From Mytilus edulis (Eukaryota > Mollusca > Bivalvia > Mytilida > Mytilidae), in NCBI RefSeq assembly GCF_963676685.1, contig NC_092354.1, positions 17,428,746 to 17,492,745 of the forward strand: 64,000 bases of DNA. Direction: 5' to 3'. The notes beneath the pieces were generated by a model. That model worked only from the letters and a program-made list of their open reading frames with translations. It was not told the DNA's origin and made no database searches. Numbering within the stretch: the first letter of the stretch is position 1; the number at the start of each line of letters is the position of its first letter. Of the stretch, positions 10,846 through 22,279 are shown piece after piece. Both the position numbers and the translations under genes were made by a program.

Positions 10846-11295
10846 ATATAGAATCATATTCAAAACAGTGTGGTCCTGGCCATTGATTGACGACCTAAAT
10901 TATCCCATTGACTGGGACAGATTAGGTGAACGTTTGTCGGTAACAATCACTGCTCACTATGTACTTGTTAAAGACACTGAATCTGTGGGGTCACCAAAGG
11001 TTCTCAAAACCTAAATAAAAAAATTCGAAAAACGAATCCGGAATAATACGATGTGTTGATTTATATCAATAATATAAATCAAAACATAAAGGTTATTCCT
11101 GAATAATTTTTCCAATTATTTTATTATTAAAGGCGTTAAGAACCTTTGGTGACCCCCCAGTTTAAATTCTATAATAAGCAAGAAGTGAGCAATGGTCGTT
11201 ACAGACAAACGTTCACCTAATCTGTCCCAGTCAATGGGATAATTTAGGTCGTCAATCAATGGCCAGGACCACACTGTTTTGAATATGATTCTAAT
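10846..11295. repeat. Large inverted repeat, ~160-bp arms and ~133-bp loop
   Basis: 10846-11004 (ATATAGAATCATATTCAAAA ... TCACCAAAGGTTCT) is repeated in reverse complement at 11139-11295. One ~35-bp segment near the inner third is diverged (about 10957-10990). The loop contains its own small palindrome (GATTTATATCAATAATATAA). If transcribed, it would fold into a long hairpin RNA. The short frame 10760-11014 spans one arm and is not supported as a gene. Confidence 0.88.
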
Positions 11296-11299
11296 ATAA

Positions 11300-12470
11300 A
11301 GTGTCTTGGGTATGTATAATCTGGTTTTTTAATGTTCTGAATGGAGCGAGAGCGTAATTCTTGAAGCGAATGTTTTTTTTTTCCAGTGATGACTTTTTCG
11401 GATATTCCCCCGCATGCACTTCCAGTGTTTGTATATTTTGTAATTAATCTTAAAATCTTTCAAAGACGCTTTCAGATATTTGAATTTAAATAACATGATC
11501 AATAGTTACAGTGTATATAAAGTGCGAATCCAGCTAGTTCATTTTCACGTCATATGCGGGTATGTCTATTGTAGAATAAAGGATCATGGGAAAACTGTAT
11601 TTGTTTACGTTTTGAAAATACCAAATTAATTGATTTGAAGGAAAGTTTTTACATATTTTCATTGTGATATGTCTTTATTATGTACAAACATAGCATTAAA
11701 GTTCAAATAAGTGTTATAAAAGCAACATAATATAGCATATCGATTTTTGAAAGCGATCCATTTTAACTAAAGATGCGATGAATTATCACTGTTAGTGCAG
11801 TCATTTCTGATGTGGAATTTTCGAAGATGCGAGGAATTTTTATTGTAGAATTATGTGATAAATGCACTTGAAACAAATGAAAAAACTTAGTTGATGACTT
11901 TAAAATTTATGATAAATGTATTTTCAAATTGAAATACAAACTCCTCATTCATTCTTTATCAAATATATAGCTTTTCAAACTTGTAACAAAAACGCTTCTC
12001 AAAATGTCATATTGTATTCTTCAAATTACGTTTTTCCTTGATTTAAAAAAAAATTTAAAAGATATTTCTGTATTTTTTTGAAGTCAAAGATTGATATTGC
12101 GGAGTTTAAGTGCAGTCTGTGTAAAATAGAGACGAGTGCATTTGAGGACGTTATCTTCCACGCAATAAATACACTTGCGAACAGAGAAATATGCATCTTG
12201 AAACGCAATGGTGACAGAAAAGCTTATAAAAGATTAATTTCCCCAGTTGTACCCTCAACTGCTTCAATTTCCATATTCTGAAAAAGACAGTTTTGGTAGA
12301 ACAAATGTTCTTGTCTCGATTGTTGCTTGCATGATTTTAACTGAAACGGTATGTGACATAAATTATCCACAGTCATTAAAACATGAAATGGAAGGTGTGG
12401 GCGAACTTTTTTGTTTGCATTGGTACGTGAAGTAGAGCACCCTTGATACAAAAAGAATTATCCGTAATGA
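11300..12470. other. AT-rich stretch, no gene recognised
   Basis: Several short overlapping reading frames on both strands near 12026-12451, none with a recognisable domain or codon signal. No repeat seen. Confidence 0.45.
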
Positions 12471-12618
12471 ACAGCTCGATACCAGAGGAGGATTTAGGAG
12501 GACAGGGGGTTGCCCCCTTTTTGGGAAAACATTTGGTTACTTTTATATGGAATCACTGGAGCGGGCCCCCTCTTAGGTAGTCATTTGACCCCTAAAATTT
12601 CTAGATCCGCGAGTGGAT
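12471..12618 (+). repeat. Interspersed repeat fragment ending in TAGATCCGCGAGTGG
   Basis: GGAATCACTGGAGCGGGCCC ... AAATTTCTAGATCCGCGA is matched by 57926-58013 (GGAATCACTGAAGCATGACT ... GTTCTGGATCCGCCACTG). A repeat family whose type I cannot name. Confidence 0.6.
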
Positions 12619-12892
12619 ACTACCACAGAGGTCAAACAATGCACATTTGGGTAATTGTACACAACATGCATGCTACAATTCATGTTTGATGATCTTAAAT
12701 CCTTTGGACCTCTATGTGGGCTATTTCGATAACTTGGTAAAAATCCCCAAACTGGATACAAGGTTAGATTCAGCATGTCAAAGAACCTCAAATATCCATA
12801 AGGTCTTTTGTCTATAAAAATGCATGCATGGGATACATTTGTTATTGAAGGCATGACTGTAACAATAGGATGAAGATAAAAAAATTATCTTA

Positions 12893-13110
12893 TTCTGGGG
12901 TATCATGGGGGGGGGGGGGGTCTGATCCCTGATCCCGCTTACTATACTTTATCAGATTCCCGTATCCCGCTTATACGATGCAGTTCTCATTTTTTTAAAT
13001 TTTCCGTGTCCCGCTATACTTTATTTCTCGTTTTCACGACACAATCATTTGACTATCACGTGTCACACTTACAAAAAAATCGGCAATTCCGCGTCACGCT
13101 TATACCCCAA
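12893..13110 (+). repeat. Repeat with TCCCGCTTA / CGTGTCACACTTA motifs
   Basis: A run of 13 G is followed by CTGATCCCTGATCCCGCTTA, TATCCCGCTTATACG and GCGTCACGCTTATACC. The same succession occurs in reverse complement at 42530-42782. An interspersed family with internally repeated ...CCCGCTTA blocks. Confidence 0.75.
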
Positions 13111-13214
13111 CGCGACCCACTATTCTACTCTTCTGACTCATATTAAGCCCATTATAAATATATTAAAAAAGTGTGTTTTTTATCCCTTTTTATCCCGTCT
13201 CGTTTCGGGTTGAG

Positions 13215-13345
13215 CCACAGATAGATAAGATGTCATATGTGACAATGAGACAACTCTCAAAACGAGTCACAATTTAAAAAGTATACCTTTATACGTCAAA
13301 ATGGAGTCTTAGCTCACACCGAACAGCAAGTTATAAAGGGCCCCA
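13215..13345 (+). repeat. Mussel interspersed repeat R2, fragment
   Basis: GACAATGAGACAACTCTC ... AGCTCACACCGAACAGCAAG ... TATAAAGGGCCCC. Other copies: 37545-37830 (-), 48780-49000, 49028-49200, 60755-60895 and 62240-62535. A common mussel repeat of unknown class. Confidence 0.8.
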
Positions 13346-13668
13346 GTGTAAAACCTTTTAAACGGGAAAACCAACGATTCAATCTTTATCAAGATGTACG
13401 TAATTAGTAGTGAAGTGTCATGGAAATGGATAAAAAACCAAGGATATTGAAATGGATAAAAAAAACAAGGATAAAGATCCCTATACGATTCATAAGAAAT
13501 TTTAAAAATGGAATACATTTGAAATAAATTTTATTTCTATTGAATTTATTTAGAGTGTTTTAAAACCAAACTTTCCTCCGTAAGTTAAATTTTATCAAAT
13601 CCGTCTCTTACTTTATCTATTGTTTGAGCAAGTCGGCTAAATTAAGGCTTTACAGCTAATTTTCTAAT

Positions 13669-13886
13669 GCATGTAAAGCAAAACTTTGGTTGACTTGATT
13701 GCTTAGTTTGTATAATTGTTTATACAAACTTTGTAAATAAGATTGACATCTTTAAACAATATGTATCGGCATAGTTTAACCTGTATTTATATAATTATTA
13801 TATTTGAATTAAATTGGGTGTTATCATAATGATTGTACAAAAAAAAACCAAAGCAAGCACGCTAACTGAAGTCTTGCTTTACATGC
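13669..13886. mobile_element. ~218-bp inverted-repeat element
   Basis: GCATGTAAAGCAAAACTTTG at 13669 is mirrored by the end at 13845-13886, whose reverse complement begins GCATGTAAAGCAAGACTTCA. Arms of about 40 bp with several mismatches. AT-rich interior, no reading frame. Probably an old MITE. Confidence 0.7.
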
Positions 13887-13937
13887 TTAAAAAATACGCT
13901 GTAATAGATAAAAAAAATAAATATATCATACAGTGAA

Positions 13938-15205
13938 AATCTCATGATAAGTTTTCTATTGTGTTCTCCTAAAGATGAGTTTTCTATTGTGTTCTCCCTG
14001 TGGCACGTTTTCTATGTGATCTCCCATGATAAGTTTTCTATTGTTTTCTCCCCGTGAAAAGTTTTCTATTATGTTCTCCCTGTGGCACGTTTTCTATTGT
14101 ATTCTCCCATGATAGGTTTCCTATTGTTTACTCCCCTCGATAAGTTTTCTGTTGTGTACTCCCCTTGATAAGTTTTCTGTTGTGTACTCCCCTTGATTAG
14201 TTTCCTATTGTGTTCTCCCCTTGATAGGTTTTCTATTGTGTTCTCCTCATGATAAGTTTGCTATTGTGTTCTCCTCATGGTAAGTTTTATATTGTGTTCT
14301 CCCTGTGGCACGTTTTCTATGTGATCTCCCATGGTAAGTTTTTTATTGTGTTTTCCCCGTGACAAGTTTTCTATTATGTTCTCCCTGTGGCCGGTTTTCT
14401 ATTGTGTTCTCCCCTGGAAAAGTGATCTATAATTTTCTCCCCGTGATATCTTTTTCTATTGTGTTCTCTCCATGATATGTTTTCTGTGTATTCTTCGTGT
14501 GACCTCGTTTTCTACTGTGTTCTCCCATGATACGTTTTCTATTGTGTTCTCCCCGTGAAAAGTTTTTCTTTTGTGTTCTCTCCATGATAGGTTTTCTGTT
14601 GTACTCTTCCTGTGACACGTTTTCTACTGTGTTCTACAATAAGGTTTCTAATGTGTTCTTGCCGTGAAAAGTTTTCTTTAATAGTCCCCCCTGTGGCACA
14701 TTTTCTATTGTGTTCTCCCATGATAAGTTTGATGTTGTGTTCTCCCCGTGATAAGTATTCTAATTATGTTCTCCCCCTGAAAAGTAATCATTGTGTTCCT
14801 GTCTTGATAAGTTTTATGTTGTGATCTCCCCATGATAAGTTTCCTATTGTGTTCCCCCATGATAAGTTTTCTATTATGTTATCCTCGTGATAAGTTTTCT
14901 ATTGTAATTTCCCTGTGATGAGTTTTCTATTGTGTTCGATTTCTCCTCGTGATAAGTTTTCTATTGTGTTCTCTCCATGACAAGTTGACGTTGAATGTGT
15001 TCTGTCAATGATAAGGTTTCTGTTGTGATCTCCCCATGATAAGTTTTCAATTGTTCTCCCTGTGAAACGCTTTCTAATGTGTTCTTATCGTGATAAGTTT
15101 TCTATTATGATCTCCCCACGATAAGTTTCTATTTTGTTCTCTCCATGATAAGTTATCTATTAAGTTCTCCTCGTGAAAAGTTTTCTGTTGTATTCTCCCC
15201 CTGTT
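13938..15205. repeat. 28-bp minisatellite array, locus B
   Basis: Same unit and same order of variant units as 3700-5640, ending just 3' of ZNF-B. It contains the 729-bp block only once. Its presence 3' of both paralogous genes shows that the array and the gene were duplicated together. Confidence 0.93.
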
Positions 15206-15466
15206 CTTCTTTTTAAGATAAATAATCTACGATCTTGTCTTTGTAATAATCTACTTTTCGTAAGGTCGTAGACAGTGTTCTCCTTGAACATGAACATCAC
15301 TCATCAATCTTCATATGTTTTCATGGGAATTTGTTCATGACTTCACCATTTTTCTTATGCATCCCAGTTTTGAGTTTTACTATAATTGTCATCTGTACGT
15401 TTTCTCGTGTGATTATCAACTACAAGGCCGAGTAAAGGCTTTATCATATACATCACAGGAACGGGG
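15206..15466 (-). pseudogene. Degenerate finger fossil 3' of ZNF-B
   Basis: Nearly collinear with 5641-5913. The minus-strand frame beyond the ZNF-B stop keeps a CDVYDKA-like finger start and then decays. The remaining bases are noncoding. Confidence 0.6.
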
Positions 15467-16804
15467 TTAATCACCGTCATGTGTTCTCATGTGACTCTGT
15501 AAATCGCCAAGTCGACTGAACCCTTTACCGCATACGTCACAGTCATGAGGTTTTTCACCAGTGTGTATTCTCATGTGATCCTGTAAAGAATGAAGGCGAC
15601 TAAACCCTTTACCGCATACGTCACAATCATGAGGTTTTTCACCTGTGTGCATTCTCATGTGTCTCTTTAAATATCCAAGCTGACCAAACCCTTTATCACA
15701 TACATTGCAGACATGAGGTTTATCACCTGAATGTGTTAGCATATGAATTTGCAAATTACGATTAAGACTAAACCGTTTATCACATACATTACATGCATGA
15801 GGTTTTTCACCTGTATGTGTGCGCATGTGAAACTGTAAATGTTGCAGCCAAGAATAACCTTTCGAACAAACACTACATGTATAAAATCTTTCTCCAGTAT
15901 GTGTTCTCATGTGTCTCTTTAAGTAAAGACTTTGACTAAATGATTTAGCACATACATCACATGTATGACATTGTTCACCAGTATGTATTTTCATGTGTCT
16001 CGTTAGGTAATTTCTTTGAGTAAATTCTTTAGCACATACATTACATTTATGACATTTTTCACCAGTATGTATTTTCATGTGTGTCGTGAGGTAACATTTT
16101 CGAGTAAATTCTTTGGCACAAGCTTCGCATTTATGACATTGTGAACCAGTATGTGTTCTCATGTGATTCTTTAGGAAATTTCTTTGAGTAAATTCTTTAG
16201 CACATACATCACATTTATGACATTGTTCACCAGTATGTGTTTTCATGTGTCTCGTTAGAACATTTTTTTGAGTAAATTCTTTAGCACATACATTACATTT
16301 ATGACATTTTTCACCAGTATGTATTTTCATGTGTGTCGGTAGGTAACTTTTTCGAGTAAATTCTTTCTCACAAACTTCGCATTTATGGCATTGTTCACCA
16401 GTATGTGTTTTCAGGTGAATCTTTAGGTAATTTCTTTGAGAAAATTCTTTAGCACAAACATCACATTTATGACCAGTATGTGTTCTCATGTGTCTCTTTA
16501 AGTGACTACTTTGACTAAATGCTTTAGCACACACATCACATTTATGCGATTTTTCACTAGTATGTGTTTTCAGGTGAATCTTTAGGTAATTTCTTTGAGT
16601 AAATTCTTTAGCACAAACATCACATTTATGATATTGTTCACCAGTATGTATTCTCATGTGACTCGTTATGTAATTTTCTTTGGTAAATTCTTTAACACAA
16701 ACATCAAATTTATGACATTCAACAACAGCAGAATCATCCTGTTGTCCAATACCTGTCTCTGTGGTATCATTTTGATTAATCACCTTATCCTCCACCATAT
16801 TCAT
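15467..16804 (-). CDS. Multi-finger C2H2 zinc-finger protein (ZNF-B, 445 aa)
   Basis: Close paralogue of ZNF-A: same leader (MNMVEDKVINQNDTTETG), a degenerate first finger (HKFDVCVKEF), then 14 C2H2 fingers. Fingers 2-10 have the GEQCHKC/GEKCHKC linker with extra Cys. Fingers 11-15 have TGEKPH linkers. Between fingers 3 and 4 the linker is shortened (THTGHKC), so those two fingers cannot be spaced like a canonical pair. Relative to ZNF-A it lacks three fingers of the CGKGF type near the C-terminus, as expected from unequal crossing-over or slippage between 84-bp units. The start is the first ATG, 42 nt inside the predicted acceptor at 16847-16848. Frame intact. Presumed nuclear DNA-binding protein, target unknown, no effector domain seen. 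Confidence 0.88.
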   Translation of the reverse strand: MNMVEDKVINQNDTTETGIGQQDDSAVVECHKFDVCVKEFTKENYITSHMRIHTGEQYHKCDVCAKEFTQRNYLKIHLKTHTSEKSHKCDVCAKAFSQSSHLKRHMRTHTGHKCDVCAKEFSQRNYLKIHLKTHTGEQCHKCEVCEKEFTRKSYLPTHMKIHTGEKCHKCNVCAKEFTQKNVLTRHMKTHTGEQCHKCDVCAKEFTQRNFLKNHMRTHTGSQCHKCEACAKEFTRKCYLTTHMKIHTGEKCHKCNVCAKEFTQRNYLTRHMKIHTGEQCHTCDVCAKSFSQSLYLKRHMRTHTGERFYTCSVCSKGYSWLQHLQFHMRTHTGEKPHACNVCDKRFSLNRNLQIHMLTHSGDKPHVCNVCDKGFGQLGYLKRHMRMHTGEKPHDCDVCGKGFSRLHSLQDHMRIHTGEKPHDCDVCGKGFSRLGDLQSHMRTHDGD

Positions 16805-16846
16805 CTTAATTATAAACGTTATCTTCAGAATGTGTCTTCTGTGACT

Positions 16847-16848
16847 CT
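16847..16848 (-). other. Probable 3' splice site upstream of ZNF-B
   Basis: On the minus strand CCTTTTTTCCTTTTGCTCC is followed by TTATAG and then AGTCACAGAAG. Conserved with ZNF-A. A good polypyrimidine tract and a possible branch point (ATTAAC) lie just upstream. Confidence 0.6.
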
Positions 16849-16859
16849 ATAAGGAGCAA

Positions 16860-17512
16860 AAGGAAAAAAGGTTAATGACAAAAGCAGGAACCAGTCCTAT
16901 ACAAATGAACACACTTTTTCTATGTATAGAAAAAGGCTGGTAAAGTTATTCACTCTATCAAAATATAGTCTAGAAGTCTGAAACAAATACTATAAAGTCT
17001 TATTAATAAATATATATATTTTTTGCACCTTTCTTGAAATTATATGAAGCTATGGCCCCTTAAATAAAACTAATTTGTATTTTAGGTTAATTTTTGTAAA
17101 AAAAATATATAGGTTTTTAATTGTTTTTGGCATAAATAATCTTGGCAGCCATCTACGACCAAAACATTTTTTTAAAAGATATATTGATGAATTTATTTTC
17201 ATTTTTAGCCATGGCGTTGTCAGTTTATTTTCGATTTAAGAGTTTCTTTGACTGTCCCTCTGGTATCTTTCGTCCCTCTTCTATATCAAAATTGAAATAT
17301 TTTGGTTACAAAACATTTTGTTTGGATCATAGGTGACTACCAAGTTTTTCTTGAAGCTTTTAGGTCTAAAAATTGCACAAAATCAGCGTATTTTGACAAA
17401 ATGTCCCCAAAAATGTCTACTCTGGAGAATATTAAGTACATTTAGGAAAATAACTGATTTTTTTAGCATAAAGGATTTTCCATTGTGTGCCATAAGTGAA
17501 CCTTGTCCTTTA
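16860..17512 (+). other. AT-rich flank with a mussel repeat fragment
   Basis: 17205-17290 (GCCATGGCGTTGTCAGTTTA ... GGTATCTTTCGTCCCTCTT) is a fragment I recognise from many mussel sequences. The remainder shows no gene. The two short plus-strand frames at 17142-17527 have no recognisable domain. Confidence 0.55.
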
Positions 17513-19010
17513 TCTGTTCATCACTAAAATTCGTCCTTTTCTACAAATATAATTGAGGAGTTTGGTTTATGGATGTGTACAGATCATACTTTTATTGCAA
17601 TTGTTAGAGCCAGAAAAAAATCTTTCTACTTTTGGATACACAAACTCAATTATAAAGACAAGAATATCCCTGACATTAACATTACATGATGATTCAAGAA
17701 AATGAGGTCAAGGTCATATAAACCAAATAAGAAATACATGTACACCTCACAATCATTCAATGACTAAATATAGTTCACCTATTGATTATAATTTCTAAGA
17801 ACTAGACTTAACCTAAAAACTAAACATTGGCCAATGAACCATAAAAATGGGGTCAATGTCAGATGAACCATGTCAGGCAAACATGTACAGCTTAAATTTT
17901 TTTTCTCCATACAACAAGTATATATTTGACCGGCTATTGCTTATAGTTTACGAAAAAACAGACCAAAAACATAAAACTTAGCACTGTCCAATGAACCGTG
18001 AAAATGAGGTCAAGGACAAATAAAACCTGCGAGACTTGCGTATATCATAACAAAATATTTGTATGCACCAAATATAGCTGACCTATTGCATATAGTACTA
18101 GAAAAAAAACCCCAAAAACTAACAGAATTAGTTTGACCGCTGATCCATGAAAATGTGGTCAAGGTCAGATGACACCTGTCAGCCAGACATGCACACCTTA
18201 CAGTCCTTCCATATTATTAGTTACATGGTGTGTTAGTGACTTTATACGATATATATATATGGGGTCCGTAAATTCCAAATGGGGTAATAGCGAAGCTTAT
18301 AGTTCCTGGAGTACCAACTGCAATTAACTACTAGCTTTATACATGTTAGGAACATGCTTAAAATTCGTATATATTAAAAGCTAGGCCAGAGAAAACTCCA
18401 ACGAAAAAATCCACGGAATCGATTGATAAGTACCAAAACTTTTGAAATTGTTAAAAAAAATCACCCAAAAACGTTTTTTTTTCTTCAAATTTGTCATTTG
18501 ATTTTAAGGCAAAGAACTATCTATCAATAATATATTATAAGGTACTCCTTCTTCGGAGGAAGATTTGTTATACATTTACAGTATGATGATTCCTACCTGC
18601 GTATATTATCTCTGTATGTCTGTATCTATCTCTTCTAATTGGGTCTATGATCCTCCTTAATTGGAGGAAGATTCGTTTACAGTTACAATAATTTGACTCC
18701 TACCTACTTAGTATCTGTATCTGCTCGTGTCTCCATATTTTATATTCCATAGTTATACCCTTTATTGAAAAAACAAAACAATACGCAATAATATATGAAA
18801 TTTGTATTAATACTCATTAATACTCTCAATAAAATAAAATTAATTGTATAACCTAGAGCCATAACGGCTTTCACTTTCATTCATATAAAAATAATTACCG
18901 AGTTTGATTAAGTTCAATATGTAACAATTCAATACTCATTTCTAGCAATACTCACATTATGACATTTCATAACCTGTAGCCATGGCAACTTGCACATTAC
19001 TTATTATAAA
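17513..19010 (+). repeat. Flank of locus B paralogous to 8477-9770
   Basis: Outer parts (17513-17690 and 18300-19010) match the flank of ZNF-A in order. The middle (17691-18240) is a different repeat absent from locus A. Confidence 0.8.
17691..18240 (+). repeat. ~150-bp molluscan tandem repeat, about 3.5 units
   Basis: The block AAATGAGGTCAAGGTCA(G)ATGA recurs at 17699, 17843, 18001 and 18151. Each time it is followed by ACATGTACA(C/G)CTTA and CTATTG(C)ATATAG. I recognise this unit from bivalve genomes. Copies are diverged, so the array is old. Confidence 0.8.
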
Positions 19011-19039
19011 ATTAAGTAATTACATTTCTTATTTTGCTT

Positions 19040-19290
19040 AAGCCTCAGTCACACTGTCACGTTTCATTCCGTTTTAAAATTCTACATTTCAACTACGTTT
19101 TGAGTAAAAATGTCCCTTTATTTTGAAAGGTAGGTTTTACAATCATGAATACTAGGATTGTGCTACGTTCATATCACGTTTTGCTACGTATTAGTACGTT
19201 TCCACCACGCATTGATACGTTTTGATACGTAGTAAGCACGTCTTGTTACGTTCCGCTAGGCTTTGATACGTATGTACTAGGTTTCTACTT
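19040..19290 (+). repeat. Short-period degenerate repeat of TACGTTTTGATACG
   Basis: TACGTTT, CACGTTTTG, GATACGTTT and related words recur about every 15-20 bp after GCCTCAGTCACACTGTCACG. Confidence 0.65.
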
Positions 19291-19329
19291 ATAACGAAAA
19301 AAAACCCAGAAAGTATTGTTTTGCAAAAT

Positions 19330-19530
19330 TTACTTCTAGATACTAGCTTTTGATTGTAAACTAGCTGTTGTCTACTTTTTGGTACAAATCCAGGATAGTT
19401 TAAGAAAGTAAAACTAAATATGCGGATAAACAGTTTTTTAATTGCATCTGGATACTAGCTTATGATCATAAACAAGATTATGTCACGGTCAAGTGTGGTG
19501 GAAATTTCGGATAGTTTGAGAAAGACTTAG
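19330..19530 (+). repeat. ~112-bp direct repeat pair
   Basis: CTAGATACTAGCTTTTGATT ... AGGATAGTTTAAGAAAG at 19336-19410 is repeated, diverged, at 19447-19525. A molluscan repeat of unknown class. No gene is seen between 19530 and 20100. Confidence 0.6.
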
Positions 19531-20112
19531 TTATTAAAATGTAAAAAAAAACTTTTAATCACTGAATGAATATTTTGGGACGACGACATCTTCAAAGACT
19601 TGATAAAAAGGGGGGCGGGTTGGGGTGGCTATTATAAAAAGTCAACTTAAATTACAATATAAAACATTTTTACACTAAATAATAAGTTGACATCCTTTGA
19701 GACATGCCACCTTAAGGTACCAGTCTTGTATTACAACTCCAGTTTCCGGTGCAAAACATGGAGGGAAACAAAATAGTGCATTTTTTTTCTGAACTCATTT
19801 TTTTTCTGTTTGATTATAGGTTTATGCTGAATTGAAACATATATATAGACTTAAAAAAATATTGCATCTTTTGGGGGATATTAATCCAGGAAAGTGGAAG
19901 GATATCATTTTACTGGAAGTGGTGCGGCCTATTAAAAACAGCAAACAGAAAGTAGAAAAAAATGTTTTGACTTCAGGGTTACGTAACTTTTTATTCTTCG
20001 TGGCAAGACTCACTGTTTTTCGTAACTATATCCCTTCTTAATAAGTCTATTCAAAGGTTTTGTTAGTTTCTAAGGTGAATACTGACATTTTTGTGCTATA
20101 TAAAGCATATTT

Positions 20113-21245
20113 CTATAAAAGAATTGGATGTGAAATACCTGAACGTATAAGAAGTCTGCATGTTGGGCTATATTTACGAATGATGTTCTTATACCGATGA
20201 TAAAATTCAGTAAATGTTTTGACTAGTTTGTAATATCGAAAACCCTGGTGTAATAATTTTTCAGTAATACATAAACTTCTCTCGTTAAAATCTAAAACAT
20301 TGTTACATACACGAGCGAATCGTACAAGTTGAGATATATAAACACCGTAAGATGGTGACAAGGGAACGTCACCATCTAAAAATGGATATATAATTAACGA
20401 AAGGAAATGAAAAATCATTTCTTTTATCATACATTTTAGTATTAAGCTTTCCGTTAGTGATATAGATATCAAGATCGAGGAAAGGGCAGTGGTCATTGTT
20501 AGTATTAGCTTTATTTAAAGTAAGTTCAACAGGATAAATGTCTTTAGTATACATACTGAAATCGTCATTATTGAGAGCAAAATTTATCATCCAAATATCT
20601 AAAAGTATTATTAAATTTGTTTATCAGATGTTGTTTCGATGGGTCTTTGTTGATTTTTGTCATAAATTGTAACTCATAGCAATACAAAAACAGGTCCGCA
20701 ATAAGTGGTCCACAGTTAGTCCCCATTGGAATTCCGATAACCTGACGATATACGGAATCTCCAAAGCGAACAAAAATGTTATCTAGTAAAAATTCAAGGG
20801 CATATATAGTATCAAATCATGTCCAATTGACATAACTTTTTTGTTTATTGCAACTAAAAATGACCTAACAGAGTTTGAACATATATATTCACATTCTGAC
20901 TTTTTAAATGCCCATTTAATTAGGTGTGTGATTTTTTTCTTTATGAGAATGTGAGGCAATGTGGTATACAGGGTAGAAAAATCAAAACTTTGAACAGATT
21001 CAAAATCACCAATTTAAGCATGCAATGGAGTACTTCGAATTCCAACGAGTTCTTGACACTCCAAAAGTAATTAATTCCACTATTTTCGAAGGCCTTATTT
21101 GAACAATTTATTATCAGGTTTTTGATTGTATCAAGTGTACTGGTAAGAAGAATAGACGATGTAGTAGACTAGTGGAACAATGGCTTGAAGACGAAATCAA
21201 ATTATATTTGTTGGGTGTTTTGTGTAGTTTCGGAAGCCAATACAT
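20113..21245 (-). pseudogene. Decayed reverse transcriptase, probably Penelope-like element
   Basis: Read on the minus strand with several frame changes, RT motifs appear in the right order. There is an upstream PKLHKTP block (about 21212-21240), motif A as FDFSTLYTTLPH (20951-20988), IGIPMGTNCGPLIADLFLY (about 20690-20745), the catalytic YLDD (about 20588-20602) and a downstream FLDLDIYI block (20459-20487). The PxLHKxP block and the FLD block are characteristic of Penelope-like RTs. A one-base gain right after YLDD and other stops make it inactive. No GIY-YIG endonuclease is recognised downstream, so it is also truncated. A related non-LTR RT is less likely. Confidence 0.75.
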
Positions 21246-21249
21246 AGTT

Positions 21250-22070
21250 GTATCTTTATTTGCCATATAAGTAACATTATACTTGTGACATAATCAAAAG
21301 TAACAACAACAATAAAATAAGTGAGTTGAACAGATGTCAACATTTAAAAAAAAAAAAACATTTATTTTCATTATAAATTTTATTTATTACCTTTATTAGT
21401 TGTTACTTTATCATATGGTACAAAAATCATTCAAAAAATTCAATTCGTGTTGTCCACAGATGACTGTTAAAATGTGTATATCATGGAGAAAGCTCCAAAT
21501 TATCTCCCTTTGGTGCAAAAATGCCATTTTGGGGGCATTAAAATTGAAATATCTTTTTTTAACTCAACGATGACCTATATTTTTTATTATAATTTTCAAA
21601 TAAGCTGTACTTAAACTAAACTTTTGTAAAATGTGAGCGATTTCTGTAATTAAGTTCTTTTTCTATTTCGATATAACCTCTATTTTTTCTATTAGTTCAA
21701 CAGAAAAAAGTGCCTCTACGAAAATGTATGTTTCTTTCGAAGCCAGGTAGTGAGCGTTAATCAACGCTGACCCCATGTTTTTATTTTGTTTTCTTATTGA
21801 GTAAAAGATAACCTTTTTATAGAAAAATATAACAAAATCCTATAATACAAAAAAAATTGATTTAGACCGATATGCGCGAGCCCCCTTAAAGTCATAACAC
21901 ATACCCTAATAATGAGTAAGGCCAAATTTGGTCTATGAATAGCATAGCCTTTGTCTTATTAGGATTAAAATTAATAAGCCAAATTGAATCTTTAAGATCA
22001 TACTGAAATTTGTTCTTAATCCCTACTTGAGACATCCTCTATAGTGTAAGGGCAGATCAATCTAATTGAA
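21250..22070. other. AT-rich stretch, no gene recognised
   Basis: No reading frame over 60 codons and no repeat that I can name. Confidence 0.45.
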
Positions 22071-22074
22071 ATAT

Positions 22075-22270
22075 AAGGGGCCTAATGTGGAGACCGGGGG
22101 ATTCTCATCACGATTCACGAGTTGATTTGTTTGTCAATCACGATTCACAGAAAATAAATTTCCATCATCACGGATCACGAAAATAAAAAACCAAAACAAA
22201 TCTGTAGAAAAACGGATCACGATAGCGAAAATGCGCCTATCAGGAAGAACGAAAATAACCCATCAGGCCC
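22075..22270 (-). repeat. Repeat with CACGATTCACGA motifs
   Basis: ATCACGATTCACGAG, ATCACGATTCACAG, ATCACGGATCACGAAAATAA and GGATCACGATAGCG follow at ~30-40 bp spacing and end at CATCAGGCCCCTCT. I recall the family from mussel sequence but do not know its class. Confidence 0.6.
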
Positions 22271-22279
22271 CTCTAGTAT

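Noticed and set aside
10760-11014. 84-codon plus-strand frame
   Set aside because: Covers one arm of a large inverted repeat and the flanking spacer. No domain, no start context and no paralogue.
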